Shown here: one piece after another, positions 1-6,003 of the stretch
Position numbering within the stretch: the first letter of the stretch is position 1
How the letters are laid out: the number at the start of each line of letters is the position of its first letter
NCBI RefSeq assembly: GCF_900699765.1
Contig: NZ_CAADHO010000016.1
Location: 1 to 64,000, forward strand
From: Desulfoluna butyratoxydans
GTDB taxonomy: Bacteria; Desulfobacterota; Desulfobacteria; Desulfobacterales; Desulfolunaceae
Direction of reading: 5' to 3'
DNA length: 64,000 nt
Notes under the pieces: model-generated
What the model was told of the DNA's origin: nothing
Seen by the model: only the letters and a program-made list of their open reading frames with translations
Database searches by the model: none
Position numbers and translations under genes: made by a program

Positions 1-81
1 AAGGATATGGAACACAAAAAACACGTTTACCTTAACCCTGAAAAGGTTGTTTCTGAGGGCCTCGGATTGGTCGCGGCTTGA
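1..81 (+). CDS. Possible 3' end of an ORF entering from the left
   Basis: A reading frame is open from the window edge for 26 codons and stops with TGA at 79-81. The visible tail ends in VVSEGLGLVAA. Nothing in it is recognisable and its real extent cannot be judged, so it may be chance. Confidence 0.15.
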   Translation, partial: KDMEHKKHVYLNPEKVVSEGLGLVAA

Positions 82-330
82 TGTGTATAGGCGACAACTA
101 TCTTGACAGCCACCGGTATTGAAACGACCTGAATTTATGTGTTTTATAGGCTTCCGATGCTGATGCGTGGTTTTTGTAGAGGCGGTTCAGTGCCCACCTC
201 TCAAACACAATTAGGATTGGTATCAATTTTCTCAGCATAAAACGCTGATCAGATGGCAAGAATGTCAAATATGTAGGTTCGCCCCTTTACTGCTTGAACC
301 CGGTTGGCGAGAAAACAATTGATCAAGTAA
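82..330. other. Non-coding stretch left of the cassette genes
   Basis: No convincing gene. An imperfect stem-loop lies at about 168-211 (GTTTTTGTAGAGG paired with CCTCTCAAACAC). It could be a degenerate attC or a terminator for the minus-strand gene that ends at 331; I cannot decide which. Confidence 0.35.
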
Positions 331-657
331 TCAAAAGGTTATGCTTCTAAGAACGCGCTGGGCTTCTTTAATAATTTCTTCCCACTGAAGATTTATATGC
401 ATTTCAGATAGTGTTTCAGGGAGTTCACCAACACGAGACTCATAAAAAGTGTTGAAAGAATCTAAAATCTGTTGTTCATCATCTGAAAAAGCCTCTTGAT
501 GTAGCTTTGACTGTGGATGATAAAGGTCATCAAACCACGTGCAAATCAATTCGGCAGGTACATTTGCAATAGGTACCTCTTTTTCATATTTAATCTGTTC
601 TTCTTTTGAAGAAATCAAATCAAGAATTTCTTTAATGTTTTTTCGAATTGAATTCAT
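331..657 (-). CDS. Hypothetical cassette protein, 108 aa
   Basis: Small acidic soluble protein with no signal peptide or membrane segment and no recognised family. A longer ATG form begins at 681, but the start at 657 (MNSIRKN) is preferred because the upstream codons lie in the palindromic junction. It is AT-rich, unlike the GC-rich core, and shares strand and spacing with the next four genes, each separated by an attC-like palindrome. This makes it a probable integron-type cassette. Function unknown. Confidence 0.6.
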   Translation of the reverse strand: MNSIRKNIKEILDLISSKEEQIKYEKEVPIANVPAELICTWFDDLYHPQSKLHQEAFSDDEQQILDSFNTFYESRVGELPETLSEMHINLQWEEIIKEAQRVLRSITF

Positions 658-683
658 TGTATGTGCTTGAACGCAGCGCATGT

Positions 684-752
684 GTTGCCGCTGAACGAAT
701 CGAGGGCACTGGCGCGGAGCGCCAGCGGTCCCTTACTATTCGTTTGTTAGAT
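684..752 (-). repeat. attC-like imperfect palindrome
   Basis: Read on the minus strand it begins with CTAACAAACGAAT, which overlaps the TAA stop of the gene at 747, and ends with ATTCGTTCAGC. Outer arms AACGAAT/ATTCGTT pair, and inner arms CTGGCGC/GCGCCAG flank a TCC loop. A TAACAA start and a folded inverted repeat abutting a stop codon are typical of integron recombination sites. The right core is degenerate (GTTCAGC against GTTRRRY). Confidence 0.5.
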
Positions 753-1202
753 CTCTGTAATTTTGAAAGATACGTTTCTATAAGGGACGGAAATTATTAA
801 TCCTGTTTTAAGGCATTGACCAGTGACAAATGATAAACTGGTTTTCGAATATGGCTCACTTGGGTTTGCAAATTCCCGGAAGACAAACTCATTATCATCA
901 TTAAACTTATCTGTTTTCCATTCTATCATGTTTGATAATCCATTATCTGACTTATCGTTTGTACCAATGAGAACTTTCGCATCATGAGGAATTACCAAAA
1001 TGATCTTACTTTTGGTCTCCTCGTTGTAAAAAGCATACCGACCAAAGTCTTTATCGAGTGGGATGCAAACCAAATTGGCAAATAGAGTTTCTGTAATATC
1101 ATCCCATTCATCATCTCCAGGTGATATATTGGCGACCCTTAGATTGTCCCATATCGAATCAATGGCATTTCTAAAGTTATAAAGAGCTTTGCTTATATCC
1201 AT
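747..1202 (-). CDS. Hypothetical cassette protein, 151 aa
   Basis: Soluble protein of 151 residues with no family I recognise. The sequence alternates hydrophobic and charged stretches as in an alpha/beta fold and has no transmembrane segment. The start at MDISKALYNF is the only sensible ATG. Its TAA stop lies inside the attC-like site at 684-752 and its start lies just after the palindrome at 1209-1284, the usual cassette layout. Base composition is AT-rich. Function unknown. Confidence 0.65.
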   Translation of the reverse strand: MDISKALYNFRNAIDSIWDNLRVANISPGDDEWDDITETLFANLVCIPLDKDFGRYAFYNEETKSKIILVIPHDAKVLIGTNDKSDNGLSNMIEWKTDKFNDDNEFVFREFANPSEPYSKTSLSFVTGQCLKTGLIISVPYRNVSFKITEI

Positions 1203-1208
1203 CTTGTG

Positions 1209-1284
1209 GCCTACCGTTTCGCTTCAGCCGCGCGAGGAACGAGCGTCAACTGGAAGCGATGGTGTACGCGCGGCATAGGCGTAA
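1209..1284 (-). repeat. Degenerate attC-like palindrome
   Basis: On the minus strand it runs from GCCTATGCCGCGCG to CGCGCGGCTGAAGCGAAACGGTAGGC-type arms: GCCTA pairs with TAGGC, GCCGCGCG with CGCGCGGC, and an inner CGCTTCCAG/CTGGAAGCG pair crosses the top. The right core GGTAGGC is one base from the GTTAGGC consensus. It lies immediately upstream of the gene at 747-1202. Confidence 0.45.
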
Positions 1285-1323
1285 CCTTATGATGTGATCC
1301 GTAAGTTAACCGGGAAGTCCTCT

Positions 1324-2070
1324 GTGCGTGAATTCTGTCGACTAAACAACGGTTTAGCATAAGCACTGTCCTAAGACAAGGGCTGCATCGCGAGGCTCCG
1401 TCTGGAGGAGATGGAGCGGAGTGGAATCACGAGCGTCAGCGAGAACGACCGGAGGGCGTGGTCACTCTACGGCAAATCTATGAGCCGACGAACAGAAACA
1501 GCATACAAGGCCAAGTCTCTGGATGAGTCAGCACAACATGACGAAGCCCAGGATTCGAGGAAATATGGTAAATGCTGCGGTTGTGTAGAGACAGATCACG
1601 CAATTACACCCCTCAAGGGGGTACTGAAAAGAGTCCGGGGAGACCTGATCGACATCGCGGCTGCATAGGGCAGCAGTGCCCGTCGTAGTAATACGGGGGG
1701 GCGTTCAGGAGTCAGCAGAGGTCATAGTAGGTGTGAAATAGTGTTCAATTGTTCCGCAAACGCCAATGAAACGAGCCGTGAGACACCCCGAGGTGTCGCT
1801 GGAGGATTCACCCTGCCGAAGGACCGAACATGAAGAACTACGGCGCAACCATGTGCTCGGTTGCTACAATAAATCCGACAGGAGGAGTATGGAACAGGCG
1901 CGGCGTGGGTTATCTTGAAGGGTTAAAAGTGGAAACCGTCATCTTGGTATAAGATTCGCTTTTAACACTTTTTCCTGGCTAAGGCCCGGATATCTTAGTG
2001 AACCGCCCGGTGCGGACCCGCATGCCGGGTGGTGTGTGGGATGGGGGAGAGAGACTCCAGACTACCCGAT
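1324..2070 (+). mobile_element. ORF-less group II intron or intron remnant
   Basis: The 5' end begins GTGCG, the bacterial group II 5' consensus. Domain V is seen at about 2000-2034 (GAACCGCCCGG, a GACC-type loop region, CCGGGTGGTG), followed by a domain VI-like hairpin and a CTACCCGAT 3' end matching the AY-3' rule. The interior carries typical structured intron sequence (for example AACGACCGGAGGG) but no reverse transcriptase/maturase; the longest frame, 1411-1668, is not RT-like. It is about 747 nt and on the strand opposite the cassette genes. The 3' boundary is 5 bp from the stop of the gene at 2076. Exact ends are inferred. Confidence 0.65.
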
Positions 2071-2075
2071 TATAA

Positions 2076-2930
2076 TCAATCAAACTCAGCTAATATTTCT
2101 AATAATCTTATAAATAAATTAATTACATCAAGGTAAATATTTACAGCAATATCTATAGAAGTCGACCAGGAGGAATCTTTAATCGTCATCTTTTTTTCTA
2201 AGATGTTTATGTCGTAGAGAAGATATAGAGTGAAAATGATTATCCCAAAAAATGATTGATAAACTCTTATCATCCTCGCTCTAAATATAAACGTATTTAG
2301 TAGACTGATTGTAATTAATGTGCATAAAGATATAAATAAAAAATGACCTAAAAACCCGAAGTCTAAGTCAAATAAATAATTAACTGTTCCAGCAGCAAAA
2401 ACCGCCATTGTTGTGCCGAATAAAGCCAGAAAGACTATATTTTGCCATTCTTGATTATATTTATCATTTGACAAAACTTCATTGTCAAATTCAATTTCTA
2501 TTGCCAAATACCTCTTGTCTTTTGAATCGAAATATTCATTTTTATTTTTTTGGGAAAAAAATACAGTTTTCTTTTCATCTTCAGCTCCGAATAGTTTCGC
2601 GATAAATGACCTTTTTTCAGTTACTATTTGTTTTGATTTTATTTCTTTTGACTTTAAAAATTTTCTGAATTTATATCTATTTCCAATGTAGCCAATTGTT
2701 GGGCCTAAAGACCAACCAATGAAACCAGAAAAAATAGCTACTGAAAATAGATTTGCAGGAAATTTTTCTGCGGTCCCCATAATAACAAATATAAAAAAGA
2801 AAGACCCTGCTATTGTAAATATCGCTTCCCCCGTTGTTTCATAGGCTTTGTTAATTCTGGCGAAAAAAGATGTTATTAATAGCATCCCACTGAGTATGAA
2901 AAAGACTTTTGATAATAGAACATTCTCCAT
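2076..2930 (-). CDS. BAX inhibitor-1 (TMBIM/UPF0005)-like membrane protein
   Basis: This 284-residue protein has about seven hydrophobic segments. Two lie near residues 8-25 and 38-80, and a cluster lies at about 165-265, with a charged loop at about 85-160. The C-terminal part carries the BI-1 signature: a YLLYDINILEKK-type segment followed by DIAVNIYLDVINLFIRLLEIL, matching the family's LYDTQ...NLYLDIINLF pattern with its conserved Asp. Known members act as pH- and calcium-sensitive leak channels or modulate membrane protein quality control. The large soluble insertion in the middle is unusual. It is AT-rich cassette cargo; its role here is unknown. Confidence 0.7.
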   Translation of the reverse strand: MENVLLSKVFFILSGMLLITSFFARINKAYETTGEAIFTIAGSFFFIFVIMGTAEKFPANLFSVAIFSGFIGWSLGPTIGYIGNRYKFRKFLKSKEIKSKQIVTEKRSFIAKLFGAEDEKKTVFFSQKNKNEYFDSKDKRYLAIEIEFDNEVLSNDKYNQEWQNIVFLALFGTTMAVFAAGTVNYLFDLDFGFLGHFLFISLCTLITISLLNTFIFRARMIRVYQSFFGIIIFTLYLLYDINILEKKMTIKDSSWSTSIDIAVNIYLDVINLFIRLLEILAEFD

Positions 2931-2993
2931 TCCTATTTCCTGTACTTAATTACTTTTTTAAAAGAATTGTTCATTTCATCATACCATTTGATT

Positions 2994-3097
2994 ATAACGC
3001 GTGGCTAAGCGGCCCCAAAATGCAGAATGGGACGGCGGTTGAAGTTACGGAAGACGTAGCCAGCATATTAGGGGCGGCCTTGAGCCAATTGTTATGT
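2994..3097 (-). repeat. attC site, VCR-like
   Basis: The best attC candidate in the window. On the minus strand it starts CATAACAATTGGCT, overlapping the TAA stop of the gene at 3092, and ends GCCACGCGTTATAA. Arms TGGCTCAAGGCCGCCCC and GGGGCCGCTTAGCCA pair with the bulged bases expected of folded attC. Terminal TAACAA and GCGTTA match the Vibrio-type cores. Length is about 104 bp. Confidence 0.7.
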
Positions 3098-3388
3098 TTT
3101 GCAAATTTCGACACATGTATCAAAGTATATCTCCGAGTATGAATCACCTGTGAAACTAAGTGTAAAGCGGCCAAACTCTTTTTGAGATTCTACATCTTCT
3201 GTAATTTCTATGCGCCAAGCATGTAAAATTGACATAAGCTCGTCAACATCACGAGAACCGTGAAACCGAAATGATCGAGTGTCTGAGCCATCAGAGATGG
3301 CTAAAGTAACATCAATTACACCATCTCGAATTGGTTTTTTGATCAAAATTTCGGTCGTCTTCCAATCTTCATTAAAGATAATATTCAT
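3092..3388 (-). CDS. Hypothetical cassette protein, 98 aa
   Basis: A small soluble protein starting MNIIFNEDWK, with alternating beta-strand-like segments and an acidic C-terminal half. It has no membrane segment and no recognised motif. The stop codon is embedded in the VCR-like attC site and the next palindrome begins about 25 bp upstream of the start, so gene plus site form a cassette of about 430 bp. Function unknown. Confidence 0.65.
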   Translation of the reverse strand: MNIIFNEDWKTTEILIKKPIRDGVIDVTLAISDGSDTRSFRFHGSRDVDELMSILHAWRIEITEDVESQKEFGRFTLSFTGDSYSEIYFDTCVEICKT

Positions 3389-3411
3389 ATGATTTTAGAA
3401 ATATAGTGCGC

Positions 3412-3530
3412 GATTCATACGCCGGCAGCGCATCACCAAATCCTTTGGTAAAATTAAAAACGCCGTTAAAGAACAGTGTTTAAAAAAGAGCCGTAGTAGC
3501 GCGGTCGGCTGTGAAAGCGTATGTTGAACA
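3412..3530 (-). repeat. attC-like palindrome
   Basis: Outer arms CATACGC/GCGTATG and inner arms around GCCGGCAGCGC and GCGCGGTCGGC can fold. On the minus strand the element starts TTCAACATACGC and ends GCGTATGAATC. The core is degenerate relative to AAC...GTT, but size, position and symmetry match the neighbouring sites. Confidence 0.5.
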
Positions 3531-3551
3531 AAGGATTGATGTGACCTTCGG

Positions 3552-4082
3552 TCACGAGCAATCCTTAATGTTAAATGGTAAGCCTTCACATTGGCACCGA
3601 ATTTTAAAAAACTGGATTACTTTATCATGCTCATTAGACACATCTAATGACTTTAATTTGCGCTTACCAAGCCTGTAATCAAGCATTGCAATGCATTTTA
3701 TCAGGAGGCTTTTTGATGACAGTGACTCTTCAATTGAATTATTGCAATACTCTCGAAGAGCCACATAAAAACCATACTGGTTAAACTCTCCTTTGTTGGC
3801 AAGTTCTTGGTAAGCAAGCGATTGAGCTTCATATGGAATAATTTTGTCTCTTTTTACAATTTCATCTACCTGTTTATATTCTTTTGGATAGAATGATATT
3901 GTACTCATATTCCAAATTTCTTTTTTATCGAAGGTAATATAGCCACGGCCTTCCCGATCGTGGCTTTCACGGTAGCTGGTAGAGCGTAGTTCTACACGAC
4001 CTTGTATCGAATCAGAGAAAAAAGCCTCAACTTTTTTCTTTAATTTACTCCATTGCATTACGTCATTGTTTCCATTTAACAA
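3552..4082 (-). CDS. SF0329-family-like protein
   Basis: This protein has 176 residues (169 if it starts at the second Met, MQWSKLKKK). The N-terminal pattern WSKLKKKVEAFFSDSIQGRV, followed by ELRSTSYRESHDREGRGYITFDKKEI, matches proteins I know as the SF0329 family, which occur in mobile and cassette settings and have no established activity. A C-terminal LDYRLGKRKL motif also fits. There is no signal peptide or membrane segment. It is the rightmost cassette, so it would be the first one read from a promoter on the right. Confidence 0.6.
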   Translation of the reverse strand: MLNGNNDVMQWSKLKKKVEAFFSDSIQGRVELRSTSYRESHDREGRGYITFDKKEIWNMSTISFYPKEYKQVDEIVKRDKIIPYEAQSLAYQELANKGEFNQYGFYVALREYCNNSIEESLSSKSLLIKCIAMLDYRLGKRKLKSLDVSNEHDKVIQFFKIRCQCEGLPFNIKDCS

Positions 4083-4310
4083 TTATTGATGTGCAAAAAA
4101 GCTTCATAAAACCCCATATCATGGGTATTAGAATGCATTAGCGCTCACTAAGATGTGAAAAATCATTTTCGTGTGCAAAAAAGCGCAATAAGTGTCTATG
4201 ACGCGCCATAAACTCCATAATGGCGTGTTATTGAGCAGTAATGCACAATCAAACGATAAAGCTTGTTTTATGCGCGATTATGCATCATAAAGCCGTATAT
4301 TGTCGAAAAA
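4083..4310. other. AT-rich right edge of the cassette array
   Basis: No gene. A 12-bp direct repeat, GTGCAAAAAAGC, occurs at 4091-4102 and 4173-4184, and a GCGCCATAAACTCCATAATGGCG inverted repeat lies near 4203. This is where an attI site and cassette promoter would lie if the array were still attached to an integrase, but no intI reading frame follows. Confidence 0.35.
4277..4306 (-). promoter_or_regulatory. Candidate promoter reading into the cassettes
   Basis: Minus-strand TCGACA at 4301-4306 (-35-like) and CATAAT at 4277-4282 (-10-like) are 18 bp apart. It points at the cassette genes and has about 200 bp of leader before the gene at 4082. Matched by eye only. Confidence 0.3.
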
Positions 4311-4717
4311 AGAGCATTCTGTTTTTTCAACCACGTCCTCAAACACCTTTCAGTTGAGCCATACCATGAACCCAGCGTCAGCGATTCCGCCTCCGGCTCA
4401 TCAAGCCAATGTTTTAAGTCATACTCCTGACATCTCAATTTTTCAATTCAAAAAGCTGGTCAATCCCTGGGAGAGGACTTTGGACAACATTCTTAAAATG
4501 CATGGCATGTCTTGTCGTATTGTACTTCTGGCAATTGCAGCCATGGATGACGTTGAAATCATCTTGAGTCGGAGGCCGTCTTATGGAAAGGGAGTGTTGC
4601 GGCGGAGATGGGAGAGCGAAGAGTTCATGCAATTGTGGTTATTATCATAAGGGGGTATGGACGATACTTCTGCTTATTTCGAAATGAATAACCATGGGAT
4701 TTGTCAGTAAAAAAGTG
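4311..4717. other. Gene-poor boundary between foreign and core DNA
   Basis: A plus-strand frame with a TTG start runs from about 4300 to 4650, but it has no ribosome binding site and no recognisable composition. The minus strand has a frame at 4435-4632 of similar quality. I see no supported gene. It may hold eroded remains of whatever lay next to the cassette array. Confidence 0.4.
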
Positions 4718-4776
4718 TTGACACATGAAAAAGATGGATTTAGGGTGGGCTGTAATAACTAGTTATTACGGAGGTC
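4718..4776 (+). promoter_or_regulatory. Promoter with perfect 18-bp palindromic operator and strong RBS
   Basis: TTGACA at 4718-4723 is followed after 17 bp by a weak -10 (TAGGGT, 4741-4746). A perfect palindrome GTAATAACTAGTTATTAC lies at 4752-4769, then GGAGGT at 4770-4775 and ATG at 4777. A perfect dyad between -10 and RBS is the usual place for a repressor operator; the regulator is unknown. Confidence 0.5.
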
Positions 4777-4992
4777 ATGGAATTCATGAAGCGACCCGAC
4801 AGGATGTCCTACCATCCTGCCAGGCCTGACCAAAAACAACCTTCCGAGGAGGTCGTCATGGCTACACGGTTTTTTACAACACACTCACCCCCTTTTCAAG
4901 TCGTATTTTCCTCACCACGCGCAACCTTGCGCTCCCTCAACAGGCGGTACAGCTGTTTTAAATGGCCCATGAACACAGGTGGTTCTGACTGA
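4777..4992 (+). CDS. Short ORF behind the operator, possibly truncated
   Basis: A 71-codon frame begins one base after a strong GGAGGT site; a second GAGGAGG-ATG pair lies inside it at about 4845-4858. The product (MEFMKRPDRM...) has no recognised domain and looks low-complexity and basic. An internal hairpin CAGGATG/CATCCTG is at about 4799-4818. Because the expression signals are better than the protein, I suspect a truncated gene or a leader peptide. A Cys-containing minus-strand frame (4896-5156) overlaps it and is equally uncertain. Confidence 0.3.
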   Translation: MEFMKRPDRMSYHPARPDQKQPSEEVVMATRFFTTHSPPFQVVFSSPRATLRSLNRRYSCFKWPMNTGGSD

Positions 4993-5282
4993 CGGGCGGG
5001 AAAACGCCCCTTCGGATTTCTGCGTGCGTTCAAACAGCATGGGCAATAGCGGTGTTGCGTCTGGTTTCCTCCTGCGTTTTGCCGAAGGTGCGTTTTCCTT
5101 TTCCTGATGTCTGAGCAGGGCCTTTTGTTTTCGGGCAGGGCGATTTTTTTCCACAAAATCTTATGAAGATATCTATGCGTGGAATCAGGATCCGTGAATA
5201 GGGATTGATCAGCTTATAGGTGACACGGAGGCTTCGTGCTGCATGGCGTGATTTTGAAGGATCGACATTTGTGGGTTCTTCT

Positions 5283-5299
5283 GGTGCATGGAGTGCACC
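5283..5299. repeat. REP-like hairpin
   Basis: GGTGCA-TGGAG-TGCACC, followed by CTACGGGCTGAGG. GTAGGGTGCA...TGCACC units of this form are common dispersed intergenic repeats in proteobacteria. The stretch 4993-5463 otherwise shows no supported gene. Confidence 0.5.
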
Positions 5300-5463
5300 C
5301 TACGGGCTGAGGGGTATTGGAGCGCTGGGTACCATCGGGGTGACTTCTTTCACTATTTCTCTTCAGGGCCGGTGGCTTGTTGTTATTTGTCGATGGGTGA
5401 AACGGTGGCTTCACATTCTATTCACTACTCCCCAATCACTACTGACTAAAAAAGGTTTCCACC

Positions 5464-5790
5464 ATGACCTCATCAAACAGCCACTCCCCCGGCATGTTTT
5501 CCGGGTCGGAGATTTCAGAGTTGTGTGATTCCATCAAGGATATACATCGGTTGCTGCAATCTGTGGGTGACTTTATTGCGGAGCTGGAAGGGGCCGAAGA
5601 TCCTGGCGGCAACGGCCTGCAACTGGATTTCAAACGGTGGGGGATTCGTACCATCACTGAAGATCTGCTGGCCCGGCAGTATGCCAAGATCGACCGCATG
5701 GCGGCCATTTACAAAGAAGAGCAGGAGAGGATGAAAGGGCGGGGGGGCAGAGTTCGGGGTGATCATGGCTTTCGAGCGTCTGAGGGGTGA
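5464..5790 (+). CDS. Hypothetical protein, 108 aa
   Basis: Starts MTSSNSHSPG with a weak upstream purine stretch. The middle (SIKDIHRLLQSVGDFIAELEG and QYAKIDRMAAIYKEEQERM) is predicted helical and amphipathic, like a small soluble helical protein. The C-terminal 20 residues are Gly/Arg-rich and may be an overrun. No family recognised. Isolated between REP-type repeats; GC content is closer to the core than to the cassette region. Confidence 0.45.
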   Translation: MTSSNSHSPGMFSGSEISELCDSIKDIHRLLQSVGDFIAELEGAEDPGGNGLQLDFKRWGIRTITEDLLARQYAKIDRMAAIYKEEQERMKGRGGRVRGDHGFRASEG

Positions 5791-5834
5791 GATGCTCCGC
5801 CCGTTGTGCCGTATGGCGGTAGAGCGCCGTGAAT

Positions 5835-5859
5835 CGTTCCCAGGCAGAGCCTGGGAACG
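5835..5859. repeat. Perfect 11-bp inverted repeat (REP)
   Basis: CGTTCCCAGGC-AGA-GCCTGGGAACG. This hairpin motif is widespread as a dispersed repeat across unrelated bacterial genomes. Confidence 0.7.
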
Positions 5860-5905
5860 AAAGATAGCCTGACACAATTGATTGCCCCTTGTCCTGGTCT
5901 TCATC

Positions 5906-5987
5906 ACGGGCGCAGCCCGTCAGCACATGCGAAGGGGCGAAGCCCCGGAGCATGTGCGAACCTGGGCTCCAAGGGCTCAGCCCTTGG
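5906..5987. repeat. Cluster of three nested hairpins
   Basis: ACGGGC/GCCCGT at 5906-5920; GCACATGC (5923-5930) pairing with GCATGTGC (5950-5957) around an inner GGGGC/GCCCC; CCAAGGGCT/AGCCCTTGG at 5969-5987. A GCCGGAGG plus T-run follows. Together they separate the minus-strand DUF3999 gene from the upstream gene-poor region. Confidence 0.6.
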
Positions 5988-6003
5988 CTGCCGGAGGTTT
6001 TTT

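Noticed and set aside
1411..1668. 85-codon ORF inside the group II intron
   Set aside because: It runs through what should be structured intron RNA and has no reverse-transcriptase similarity.
4300..4650. 116-codon plus-strand ORF at the right edge of the cassette region
   Set aside because: TTG start without RBS, no recognisable domain and competing frames on the other strand.
4896..5156. Minus-strand ORF with a CPCC motif suggestive of a zinc finger
   Set aside because: Only one Cys cluster, no neighbours to support it, and it overlaps the ORF behind the operator; not enough to call.
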